Of a DNA stretch of 64,000 bases, positions 30,255 to 40,379 are shown in pieces; within the stretch, counting starts at the first letter, position 1; the number at the start of each line of letters is the position of its first letter. The notes below the pieces were generated by a model. That model did not search any database and had not been told where the DNA came from. It saw only the letters and a program-made list of their open reading frames with translations. The stretch comes from Prorocentrum cordatum. Taxonomy: Eukaryota; Sar; Dinophyceae; Prorocentrales; Prorocentraceae. Position numbers and translations under genes: made by a program. Location of the stretch: positions 197,967-261,966 of the forward strand of contig CAUYUJ010004581.1 in assembly GCA_963575745.1 (NCBI GenBank). The letters are read 5' to 3'.

Positions 30255-31375
30255 CAAAATAGAAAATAGCCTGGCGATAGACCCAACCATATGCAACTGT
30301 GAGTGCCGCACTTGTGGGTACCGTCTTCGGTGGAGCTCCCTGTGGGGCAACGAACCCTGTGAGGGGTGCGCCGACATGAGGGTGGAACTGTATGCGAACG
30401 CTGCCACTGGGGCCTTCGGTGGAGCTCCCTATGAGGCCACGAACCCTCTGAGGGGTGCGCCGAAATGAAGGTGGAACTGCATGCGAACGCTGCCACTGGG
30501 GCCTTCGATGGAGCTCCCTATGGGGCCACGGACCCTGTGAGGGGTGCGCCGAAATAAGGGTGGAACTGCATGCGAACGCTGCCACTGGGGCCTTCGGTGG
30601 AGCTTCCTATGGGGCCACGAAGCCTGTGAGGTGTGCGCCGACATGAGGGTGGAACTGCATGCGAACGCTGCCACTGGGGCCTTCGGTGGAGCTCCCCATG
30701 GGGCCACGAACCCTGTGAGGGGTGCGCCCTGCTGCTGCCACTGGGGGGGTGCGCACGAACCCTGTGAATGCGCCGAAATGGGTGGAACTGCATGCGAACG
30801 CTGCCACTGAGGTCTTCGATGGAGCTCCCTATGGGGCCACGGACCCTGTGAGGGGTGCGCCGAAATGAAGGTGGAACTGCATGCGGACGCTGCCAGTGGG
30901 GCCTTCGGTGGAGCTCCCTATGGGGCCACGGACCCTGTGAGGGGTGCGCCGAAATAAGGGTGGAACTGCATGCGAACGCTGCCACTGGGGCCTTCGGTGG
31001 AGCTTCCTATGGGGCCACGAACCCTGTGAGGTGTGCGCCGACATGAGGGTGGAACTGCATGCGAACGCTGCACTGGGGCCTTCGGTGAAGCTCCGTATGG
31101 GGCCACGAACCCTGCGAGGGGTGCGCCGAAATGAAGGCATGCGAACGCTGCCACTAGGGCCTTCGGTGGAGCTCCCTATGGGGCCACGAACCCTGTGAGG
31201 GGTGCGCCGAAATACTGGTGGAACTGCATGCGAACGCTGCCACTGGGGCCTTCGATGGAGCTCCCCATGGGGCCACGAACCCTGTGAGGGGTGCGCCGAA
31301 ATGAGGGTGGAACTGCATGCGAACGCTGCCACTGGGGCCTTCGGTGGAGCTCCCTATGGGGCCACGAACCCTCTG
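30255..31375 (+). repeat. ~90-bp satellite array, copy II
   Basis: About twelve units with CTTCGGTGGAGCTCCCTATG, GGGGCCACGAACCCTGTGAG and GTGGAACTGCATGCGAACGC. The leader (CCTGGCGATAGACCCAACCA, about 30268) is shared with array I at about 7570. One unit near 30720-30790 is rearranged. The array ends abruptly in a (TGTA)n tract. Confidence 0.92.
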
Positions 31376-31406
<31 letters not shown>

Positions 31407-31680
31407 TGTATGTATGTATGTATGTATGTATGTACGTATGGGTGTCCGTATGTATGCATGTAGGTGGATAGGAAGGTAGGTCGGCAAGGCCAGTGTGTAT
31501 GAATGTATGTATGCATGCATGCATGCAATTGTGCATCTGTGTATGCTTCGATGCGTGAAATTGTGCATGCATGTATGTATGCGTGCACGCATGTAGGTAC
31601 CTATTGATGTATGCATGCATGCATGTGAATGTATGTAGGTAGGTAGGTAGGTCGGAAGATAGGTACAAATATAGATGTAT
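31376..31680 (+). repeat. (TGTA)n / (TGCA)n microsatellite
   Basis: Pure TGTA to about 31435, then degenerate TGTA/TGCA/TAGG words. It resumes at 32842 beyond the inserted TIR element. Confidence 0.93.
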
Positions 31681-31688
31681 GTATCTAT

Positions 31689-32841
31689 GAGAGAGCGTCA
31701 TCCACCGCCGCTTTACTGTGGAAAATTGCCCACCTTTTCCTCCGGAACCCGGGGGTCTCCCCCCCCCCCTCCGAATCCCCCCCTCCCCTGCCGGAACCCC
31801 TCCCCCCCCCCCCCCCTCCCTCCCGGCAAAACCCCCCCCTCCCCTAACCCCTCCCCCCCCTCCCCCTCCCCCTCGAAAACCGGGGGGGGGTCACTACCGG
31901 TTCGAACCCCTCCCCCCTCCCCCCCCCCCCTCCGGATCCGGAAAACCGGGGGGGTCACTACCGGTTGGACCCCCCCCCCCCGAAAACCGGAGGGGGGTCA
32001 CTACCGGTTCGACCCCCCCCCCCCACGCACCGCCAGCAAACGACTCCCGGTCCCTACCACCGCTCGCATCACATCCCCCACTGTTGTTCCCAGCACCACT
32101 ATCCTCACCACCACTGCCCCCACTGGTTCCACCACCGTCCCTATTGTCCCCACCAATGCCCCCACCACTGTCGCACTGTCCCCACTGTTCCCACAACTGT
32201 TCCCACCACGGTTCCACTCTCCCCACTGTCTCCACGGACCCAACCACTGCCTATCCCCACTGTCCCCACTGTCCCACTGACTCCTCCGCTGTCCCACTGA
32301 GCTGTCCCACTGTTTCCACCACTGTCCCCACTGTCCCCACCACTGTCCCCACTGTACCTCTGTCCCATTGTCCCACCGCCGTCCTCGCCACCGCCTTTAC
32401 CAGTGTCCCCACCACCATTGTACCCTCCACTGTCCCAGTGTTTCCACCTCATTCCCACTGTCCCCACACCACTGTCCCCACCACCACCGTTCCCACCACT
32501 GTCCACTGTCCCCCCTGTTCCCACCATTGTCCCCACCACTGTCCCCACCACTACCGTCCCCACCACTGTCCCACTGTCCCCCCACTGTCCCCACCACTGT
32601 CCCGCTGTCCCCTCACCACTGTCCCCACCAACACCGTCCCCACCACTGTCCGCACCCCCACTCGGTTTTCGAGGGGGGGGGGGTTCGAACCGGTAGTGAC
32701 CCCCCCCCTTTTCATGATGAGCTGGGGGGGGGGGGGGAGGGGTTCGAACCGGTAATGACCCCCCCCGGTTTTCCGGAGGGGGGGGGGGGGGAGGGGTTCG
32801 AACCGGTAGTGAGCCCCCCCGGTTTTTCGCCACGCTCTTTC
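31689..32841. mobile_element. 1.15-kb TIR element with 8-bp target duplication
   Basis: The ends GAGAGAGCGT and ACGCTCTTTC are inverted (9 of 10) and are flanked by the direct repeat GTATCTAT at 31681-31688 and 32842-32849. Inside, the motif ACCGGTTCGAACCCC next to GGGGGGGTCACT occurs about three times on the left (31880-32030) and inverted about three times on the right (32685-32815). The centre (about 32060-32650) is a CCCCACTGTCCC/CACCACTG minisatellite. It encodes no transposase, so it is non-autonomous. An 8-bp duplication suggests a hAT-like or related integrase, but the ends are too short to assign. Confidence 0.65.
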
Positions 32842-32914
32842 GTATCTATGCATGCATGCATGCATGCTTGCTTGCTCGTATGCATGCATGTGTGTGTGTG
32901 TGTGTCGCTCCCGT

Positions 32915-33430
32915 GCGTTGTCACGCGGTGCGCAACATGACCTTGTAATCCTTCGCCCTAAGATGCATTAATATGGTGTCCGCCCCCCCTCCTGCGTTGC
33001 CATGTGCCGGATTGAACACATATGCATATGTTTCGTCCCTCTGGGTTGCCACATGGCGAGCAGAATGGCTGTTTGTCTCCCCCCCTGCATTGCCACCTGA
33101 CGAATCGAATAGGATAGTATGTTCTCGATCGCGTTGTGGTTCCACGCGACGAAGAAGTGGGATACTCGGCTTCGCCCTCCTGGATTGCTACGTTGCGAAA
33201 ATATTTGAACTGCTTTGTTTTGCCCCCCCTCCCGCCTTCTACGTTGCCACGTGACGGACTGGCGTCCCAAAATGGAGTCGCACGTCTCCATCCCCTTGCA
33301 TTGCCACGTTCCGAACCGGAATCCAATCGTATGTGTGCAGCCTATGTGCGTTGTCACGTGATGTGTAGCGTAGATTTGTGTTGGTTGTCGCACCTCTATG
33401 CTGCTATGTGGCGGCTGCAGTGAAACGTGT
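32915..33430 (+). repeat. ~60-bp satellite with CACGTG core, block 1
   Basis: Degenerate units carry GCGTTGCCACGTGACG-type words followed by an AT-richer stretch (AATAGGATAGTATGT). The same family, in the same orientation, continues at 34290-34725 after an inverted block of the 90-bp satellite. Confidence 0.7.
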
Positions 33431-33539
33431 TTCCTATACCGTCATGTGGTGATGGGCCATCGTTTTGAACAAGACGGCGCCCCGCGTCACTCCCGCTCCT
33501 CCTCCCTTCTCACATTGCTGCGCACATTTCACGCGTTTC

Positions 33540-34230
33540 GTCACCCCATGGGGAGCCCCACCGAAAGCCCCAGTGGGAGGGTTCGCATGGCTCCCTCACA
33601 TGTTTCGAGCCCCAATCGGGAGCCCCACCAAAAGCCTCAATGGCGCCACCGTGCCCATTTCGGCACACACCTCATACGCTTCGTTGCCCCATAGGGAGCT
33701 CCACCGAAGGCCCCAATGGGAGGGTTCGCATGCCCCCACCGCGCCCATTTCAGAACATCCCTCACGCGTTTCGTGACACCACAGGGGGCCCCACCCTGGC
33801 AAGGTTCGCATGGCGCCACGGCGGCACACCCCTCTCACGCTTCGTGACCCAATAGGGAGCCCCACCGAATGCCCCAGTAGCAGTCAGTCAGGGTTCGCAC
33901 GGCGCCACCGCATTCATGTCGGCACACCCCTCGCACGCTTCGTCGCCCCCAAAGGAGCTCCACCGACCGCCCCAGTGGCAAGGTTCGCATGGGACCACGG
34001 CACCAATCCCAGTATCCCCCTCACACACTTCGTGGCCCCGTAGGGAGCAACACCGAAGGCCGCAAAGGCAGGGTTAACATGGGACCACCCCGCCCATTTG
34101 GACAAATGCATCACACGCTTCGTGGCCACAGGGAGAGCTCAACCGAGGGCCCCAGTGCCAGGGTTCGCACGGCGCCACCTCGCCCGTTTCGGCAAACCCA
34201 TCACACGATTCGTAGCTCCATATGGGACTG
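33540..34230 (-). repeat. ~90-bp satellite array, copy III, inverted
   Basis: Units read on the plus strand as GGGAGCTCCACCGAAGGCCC, GTTCGCATGG and CACGCTTCGTGGCCCC, the reverse complement of arrays I and II. Units are more diverged than in array II. The block is bracketed by the CACGTG-core satellite. Confidence 0.85.
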
Positions 34231-34289
34231 CCCCTCTTTCGTACCATCTTTTTGCGGTCCTCGCACCCGCAGATTGCTGAGATGTCTTC

Positions 34290-34725
34290 CAACGTTAAAT
34301 TTCGCCCACCTGCATTGCCACGAGACGAGAACTATTGAGTCGTGTTTTGTTTACCCCCCCTGCGTTGCCTAGTGGCGAGCCAAGTAGAAACGGTTGTCCA
34401 CACCACCCTGAAATGCTACGTGACGAACCAACTAGAGTAGTATTGCCTCGTCCATCTTCGCTGCGACTCGAATTGCAGAGATGGTTCGCCCCTTGCGTTG
34501 GCGCGTGACGACCAACGTATATTTGTACTTGTTGAGAGGCCTTGCGTTGCTCCGAGGCGGGCACAATGTGGTAAAACTTGTCATGCCAACCGGCTTTTGC
34601 CGCGTGACGGGTATGATGAAACAATATGTTTTCCGCTACTGCGTTGCCACGTGACGTGTAGCGTAGATGTGTGTATGTGTGTGTGTTTCGCTTCCTTGCG
34701 CCGCCACGTGGCGGATAAAACCAAT
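34290..34725 (+). repeat. ~60-bp satellite with CACGTG core, block 2
   Basis: GCATTGCCACGAGACGAGAA, GCGTTGCCACGTGACG and similar words. It is followed by an ACCAA/CAATCAA-rich stretch to about 34860. Confidence 0.65.
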
Positions 34726-34954
34726 AAACAAAAAGACCAACCAAACAACCAATCAATCAACAACATAACCGGCCAACGAGCCACCGAATCAACCAACACA
34801 TCTTGCAAACAACCAACCGTTCTGCCTCACGACCAATCAACCTGTCAACATGTCCTGGCCAATGAACAGATTTCTGAAACCCGAATATGTTTGAACCCTG
34901 AAATGGAAGCACGAAAGCTGACTTTACAACTTGTTCGAACCCCTCGCCGCAACT

Positions 34955-35112
34955 CATCCTGCTCCTGCTCCTGCTCCTGTTCCTCCTCCTCCTCCACCTT
35001 CTTCCACCCTCCTCCTCCTCCTCCTCCTTCTCATCATCACCATCATCATCATCACCACCAACAACATCATCATCACCATCATCATCGACATCGACATCGG
35101 CATCGACATCGA

Positions 35113-35189
<77 letters not shown>

Positions 35190-35632
35190 CCACCACCATG
35201 ATCACCATCAACACCGTCATCGTCATCATAATCGTCGTCATCGTCATCATCGTCATCATCCTGTTTGCACTCGTCCCCCTCACTTCACACGCTCCTCCTC
35301 CTCCTCCTCCTCCTCCTCCTCCTCCTCCTCCTCCTCCTCCTCATGCGCCTCCGCCTCCGCCTCCGCCTCCGCCTCGTCCTCCTCCTCCTCCTCCTCCTCC
35401 TCCTCCTCCTCCTCCTCCTCCTCCTCTTCCCTTGGCGGAGCCAGTGGAACCATGCGTCGACGCGGGCTGGCCTGGAACCCCGGGGCGCCCGAGCAGGCTC
35501 GAATCGACGCAGCGACAGAGGGAGAGGAGGAGGAGGAGGAGGAGGGAGGAGGAGGAGGGAGGAGGAGGAGGAGGAGGAGGAGGAGTAGGAGGAGGAGGAG
35601 GAGGAGGAGGAGGAGGAGGAGGGGGAGGAAAC
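34955..35632. repeat. Compound microsatellite: (TCC)n, (CAT)n, (TCC)n, (GGA)n
   Basis: (TCC)n at 34960-35030, (CAT/CGTCAT)n at 35036-35262, (TCC)n at 35291-35431, and (GGA)n at 35520-35632. The last two are inverted with respect to each other across about 90 bp. The (GGA)n lies at the 3' side of the LINE copy at 35640-39471. Confidence 0.93.
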
Positions 35633-36395
35633 ATTCCCTGGACATTCCCCTGACGACATGGTCGAGAGTCGCCGCACCGCCGCCCGCCCACCTCAGGGCG
35701 TCTTCGAGGCGGCGGCGTCGGCGTCGGCGGCTCGCGGGCGGCCTGGCCCCGCGCCTGGGTGCGCGTCGGGCCGCGCCCGCGGCGTCCGCTGCGCGAGCCC
35801 GCAGCAGGGCCCTCCTCCAGCGGGCGAGGCGTGCCTCGCGCGTGGCGGCCCCTGGGCCAGCCGCTCGCCTGCGGGCGCTCCAGGCGGGACGGGCCGCCGC
35901 GCGGGTCGCCGCGCCCCCGCTGGCGGCTGGGGCGGCGGCGTGGAGCCCGCCAGGAGCTGCCTCAGCGTCGCCAGCGGCAGCAGCGCCTCAGTCCTGGGCG
36001 GGCTGCCTCTCCTGGCTGGCGTGGCCGTTGGGCTGGACCTCGCTCTCTCCCTTGCGGCCTCCAGCGCCCTCCTGGCTTCTTCACGTCTCCTCTGGCTGGA
36101 GTCTGTCTCGTACTGCTTGAGCTGCTGGTCGGGCTCCCTCAGCTGGCACTGCCTGACTAGTCCTCTCGGCGTCGCCGCCGCTTCCAGCAGCCGCGTCGCC
36201 CTCGCCTCGGTCTCCTGCTCGCTCAGCTTGGGCTTGGGCGGTCGCGGCGGGGAGCGTGGAGCGGCGTCGGCAGGTTCCTGTCTCCGGTCAGCTCGTCGCT
36301 CAGCTTCACTTCGCCTCTGGTGGAGCCTGCCGTGCCTGTCCAGCGCGTCTGTCTGCCCCAGCGTGCGCCCCGCGGCGCGGGACGTTCCCCTCCCA

Positions 36396-38599
36396 TTATC
36401 CCTCTTGGAAGGGCCTCTGGGCACTCCTGGACCCAGGGGTGGGAAGGGGGTCCTCGCGCGGGGGAGCCATGCCGCTGTCGAGCACCGCGGCGTGGTCGTC
36501 GAGCGGCTCCTCATCAGATCTTGCCGAACTTGGGAGGCCATCCCCAGGGTTCGCATCTGACGTATCCTCACACGCCCTTGCAGCGCCTGGGGGGCTCTCC
36601 CCAGCCATCTCGTCTGACTTGTCTCCTGGCCACGTCCTCCACTCCTCTGCGTCTGCGAGCTTGGTCCAGCTCTTCAGCAAATGCCTCCTCGACTCGCAGG
36701 TGGGGCGGAGGCGGCAGGGTGCCTGCAGCTTGTCCGAGACCATCTCCGTGGCGGAGCTCGCACAGAGCGTGCAGAACCAGCGCCTCTGGCGGCCCAGTGG
36801 GTGGGAGAGGTGGCCGTTGAACTCGATGCATCTGCCTGCCGCTGGGGGCGGGCCTCCGCACTTCTGCTCGAACCACCCCTTAATGCTGGTGAGGGCCGTC
36901 ACCGACGTGACCGACTGGTTGCAGCACTTGCACCTCCACCCTCGTCCTCGCCTGAGCTTCACCAGGTCGCGGGTGGTGGCTGGCCGCCTGTGGGGGTCGT
37001 GCGTGAGGAAGTCCGCCTTGACCTTTCCCAGCGCTCTCCTCTGCATGGCCGGGCGCCACCTCGCCACCTTCAGCTCTTTGTTCTCTGTCGGCCTCCGCTC
37101 CATGGCGTCCTGGGTGCAGGCCGCAATGCGCGCCCTTACCAGGCTCGCCGTCGCCCGCACCCATTCGTCGCAGCCCATCTGGTTCTCGGGGATGGCGTGC
37201 TGCTTGGCCCCTGCGCCTGCCAGTCTGTCTGCTTCTCGGTTCCCTTCCCAAGCCTCCCTTGGGATGTGCTTCTCCTCCGCCTCCGTCTCCGTCAGGTGGC
37301 TGTTCAGGTGGAACATTGCGATGGTCTCTCTGCCTCCTCCCCTCGCGGCGATGGCCTTCCACGCGCGGCGCCAGAGGCCGCAATTGGCTGCTCCGTCTGG
37401 GCGCTCATCGCGCCGTGCGTGCCAGCCGACGAGGGTGATCTCGCTGTCCGTCCAGAACGCCAGGCCCCCGCACGTCGACTCCAGGCAGTTGGTGGATGAC
37501 CAAAGCCCCGCCCTGTTGTTGGACTGGCGCGCGCCTGGCAGCGGGCCGAACTTCGCGGCCCTGGTCGGGAAGCATCTGGAGCGCCCGCTGGTGTCGAGCA
37601 TCACCCAACTCCACCCGCATCGCCTGCACCTCGCGTCGCTGCTGTACTCGCCTCCTGAGCCGCCACCGCTGATGGCAAGCTGCTCTCCCTCTGGGGCCTG
37701 CAGCCTGCCTCCCTGGGGGCACTGCCCCAGCGGCGTCTCCTGCTCCTCGGTGCAGCACGGGGGTGGCACCGCCCAGGCCTTGGGCGTGAGCCCTCTGGGC
37801 CAGAACGCTGGGGCTCCCGCCACGCCCTCTTCGGCTCTCGCGACGAGCCCTGCCGTCTGCTCGACCACCTCCAAGGGCTTCCTCGCAGGGCATGCTCCCC
37901 AGATGCGGTGGCAGTCGTCCTCGCGCTGCCCGCGCTCGCAGGTCTCGTCGCCAGTGTTGAACTCCTGGCGCTTCCTTGCATGCGTCCAAGTGCCTGCGCA
38001 CGCTGCCGCCAGCAGCGCGCCGTAGGTCTGGTGCTTGCCGCGCTCCCTAAGGGACTCCATCCAGGTGCTTGATCATATCCGCGCAGTCCACCCCGTGCTC
38101 CAGGCCAGCGCCGTTGTGGTGAGCTGCTGCCTGCCTCCACAGCTGCCACCTCACGCTGTCCAGGAGCGCCTCTATGATGTCCTCTGGGTCTCCGTCCTCC
38201 TCGTCCTCTGGGAATCGCTATTTGCTGCCGTCCTCGTCGATCCAGATGTCTGGCCCCCATCGGGTCCCAGCCTAGCTCCCAGAGCAGCAAGATGATGCTG
38301 CCCATCACTCCTCGCCTCTGCTGCCAGCGCCGACTCGGGTCCGTCTGCAGGAGCCTGAAGTATACCCTGGGCCAGGCTTTGCGCGCCTGCTCCCGCAGGT
38401 CCTGGCTCTTGGCCCACAGGTCGAACCAAGCTCTGAGCTGGCCCCGCGTCATGGCGATCGCTGGGTCGACCCCTTCTAGCGCCAGGAAGGTGGTGGGGCA
38501 GCGGCCAGGCCACGCTCTCTTCAGCGCCTGCGCATACCTCCTCCTCGCGTGCCTGAGGGCCCACGGTGAAAGCCCGTGGGCGGCAACCCCGTACACCAA
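36396..38599 (-). pseudogene. LINE linker, RNase H and zinc-finger tail
   Basis: A linker (VYGVAAHGLSPWALRHARRR through GSIILLLWELGWDP) occupies 38599-38200. After a frame change a zinc knuckle CERG...DDCHRIWGACPA lies near 37890. RNase H follows at about 37690-37160: GGGSGGEYSSDARCRRCGW, QSNNRAGLWS, FWTDSEITLVGWH, LNSHLTETEAE, and GNREADRLAGAGA. The first catalytic Asp (DGSGG in relatives) and the Glu (RAEL) are both Gly, while the later two Asp remain, so the RNase H is inactive. Two Cys-rich motifs (WRCKCC near 36925, WFCTLCASSAT near 36770) close the protein as in other dinoflagellate LINEs. Confidence 0.65.
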
Positions 38600-39449
38600 C
38601 GAGGCTGATGGTCCTGGTGGGCCACTCCTCGCCTCCTCTTCAACATCAGCTTGCGCAGCTTGCTGCCGACCGCTCCGAACCTCTTGTGCGCGTCCTTGGC
38701 CCTCCTCGCATGCGTGAGCCTCCTGGTAGTGCCTCTTGCTGCTCGATCAGCTCCGAGGTCCCTGCCTTCTGTCACCGCTTTGACCTTGATCCCAAGCCTG
38801 CTGAGCCTGGTCTGCACCTGGAGCGTGGAGCCAAAGTCCGAAGTGAAGATCGGCGTCTTGTCTGCCAGGCTGAGCCCGTGCTGCTCCAGCCCCCGCTTCA
38901 GCTTGCTCGTTGCCAACGTGAGCTGCTCCGTGACCGCCCCCTTGCTTCCGACGACCTCGATGCTGATGTCGTCGAACCAGGCCCGCGGCATCGGCTTGGG
39001 CAGCGCCGAGGCGACGTCGACCATGTGGCTGAGCACCGCGCAGACCACCGTCTTGGCCACGTTGTTGGAATGCCTCGAACCCGCTAGAATCGATCTGTCC
39101 GCCAGCATCGGCTCCGAGCACGAGTTCTTGCACCTCAAGATGCGGGCCCCCGAGTGCTGCAGCAGCAGCATGGTGGGGGGCCTCGGGCAGAAGTTCAGCT
39201 TGAGCGCCTCTGGGATGAGGGTGTCTATGCGCAGGCTGTCGTAGAACTTCTCGATGTCCGCCAGCGTGCAACCCTGGAAGATGCCGAGCGCGTCGCAGCA
39301 CTCGTCCGAGAGGATACGCCTCAGCGCCTCCCTCTTGCAGCTGTTGCCCGCCACCGCCGCGCCCCGCGCGCGCTCCTGCTGCTTCGCCCACGCCCTCGCC
39401 GCGGGCTTGTGGAGGAGCTCCCAGCTAATCAAAGCTTGAGCCAACATGG
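38520..39449 (-). pseudogene. LINE RT, C-terminal two thirds
   Basis: The frame directly after the leader relic reads LISWELLHKPAARAWAKQQ, LADIEKFYDSLRID (motif A, Asp kept), PRPPTMLLLQHSGARILRC, AGSRHSNNVAKTVV (motif B region), RAWFDDISIEVVG (motif C, FDD), then the thumb TRLSRLGIKVKAVTEG and DLGADRAARGTTRR. The fingers and the endonuclease are absent. The frame is open for about 300 codons, so decay is modest. It then shifts near 38600 to the linker. The first ATG after the leader is at 39448. Confidence 0.7.
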
Positions 39450-39471
39450 CTCGAGCCAAAATGGCCACGGA
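39435..39471 (-). other. Tandem DinoSL relic (22 nt + 15 nt)
   Basis: 39471-39450 matches the 22-nt DinoSL at 20 positions (core GGCCATTTTGGCTC; A6 and A20 are both G). It is immediately followed at 39449-39435 by CCATGTTGGCTCAAG, the last 15 nt of DinoSL with one mismatch. The shorter piece starts exactly after the CCGTAG of the leader, the place where a leader already in the gene is used as acceptor in a second round of trans-splicing. Confidence 0.85.
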
Positions 39472-39572
39472 GGAGGGGGGGGAGGAGGAGGGGGAGGAGG
39501 AGGAGGAGGAGGAGGCGGAGGAGGAGGAGGAGGGAGGGGGGAGGAGGAGGGAGGAGGAGGAGCTCGGCAGCG
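39472..39572. repeat. (GGA)n tract = (TCC)n upstream of LINE copy
   Basis: About 100 bp of GGA/GGGGGA on the plus strand. On the minus strand it is a pyrimidine tract ending right at the leader relic. Confidence 0.9.
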
Positions 39573-40379
39573 GCTAGGAAGGTGCCACTACATTAAACAT
39601 GCATCACAAGGCAGCCAAACTCCAACGAGTTAGAACGGGCCGATATCCTCCTCGGGCGGCACAACCTGCCGTCGGCGCTCCCGCGCTCGAAGACCGAGAG
39701 GCTCAGCCTCCCCCCGAGATCGGAACCCAAAAAGAAACAGGCCTCGTTGAAGGTCGACCCCGGTGCCCGCCCACCGCGCCGCCCCCCCCCCCCCCCGAGG
39801 AGAGGCAACCAGGGGGCCTCTTGACGGCGGCGGCGCAAGCGACGGAACGGCGTCGAGAGACATCTTCGACGCCAAGAAATCTCGAGCGGGGTCCGACAGA
39901 ACGGACGCTCGGGACACGCGAAAGCTGCTCTTTGACGCGCGGCGGCCTTGCGAAATCCAAGCCAACTGCCGCTCGCGGCCCGACGATCGGTGCCCGACGC
40001 AATCCGACGCGAGAGCTGTCGTTCCCCCGGGTCCTCCTGCAGCGCATGCCGAGCCACAGGTCGTTCGGAAAGCGATCGAACCTCGATCGCGGCCATCCGC
40101 ATCTTGAACCTGCGCCACAATGACCGCGAGCCCCAGAGCGGGCCAAGCCAAAAGCTCTGGCCACCCGACAGGAGCGGCCGCATCCGGGCCCCCCTCTCCG
40201 CCCCCAAACTCCGACCGCGCTCCCCTCCCAGCGCCAGGGAGGGAGAGAGAGGGGCAGCAGGGAGAGGGGGGGGGGTCAAGGGAGATGCGACGGAGCCACT
40301 CGAGGCCGACATGATCAAACCCCTGTCGATCGCCAATCCGAGCCTCTTGCTCCGCCGAATACTCGCACAAAAGACGGGC

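Larger units (their letters stand above)
35640..39471 (-). mobile_element. LINE retrocopy with 5' spliced-leader relics, 5'-truncated
   Basis: The minus strand starts with a spliced leader (39471-39450) plus a 15-nt leader remnant (39449-39435), then enters a LINE in mid-RT. RT, linker, zinc knuckle, RNase H and two C-terminal zinc-finger-like motifs follow in order to about 36400. Coding similarity beyond that is unclear. (TCC)n (as read on the minus strand) lies on both sides (39572-39472 and 35632-35520), consistent with insertion into such a tract. The join of a leader to the middle of an ORF implies trans-splicing to an internal acceptor followed by reverse transcription. Confidence 0.75.

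Noticed and set aside
30196-31332. Repeated open frames on the minus strand in satellite array II
   Set aside because: Same reason: the unit length leaves frames open, and unit-length differences break them irregularly.
31880-32815. Polymerase III B-box (GGTTCGAACC) suggesting tRNA-like genes
   Set aside because: The motif is part of a palindromic sub-terminal block repeated in both orientations, with no A-box or cloverleaf around it.
34498-36120. 540-codon plus-strand frame with His, Ser and Arg runs
   Set aside because: Most of it is microsatellite ((CAT)n, (TCC)n, (GGA)n) joined to the antisense of a LINE tail.
36256-38025. 589-codon plus-strand open frame
   Set aside because: Antisense shadow of the LINE RNase H region; the recognisable motifs are on the minus strand.
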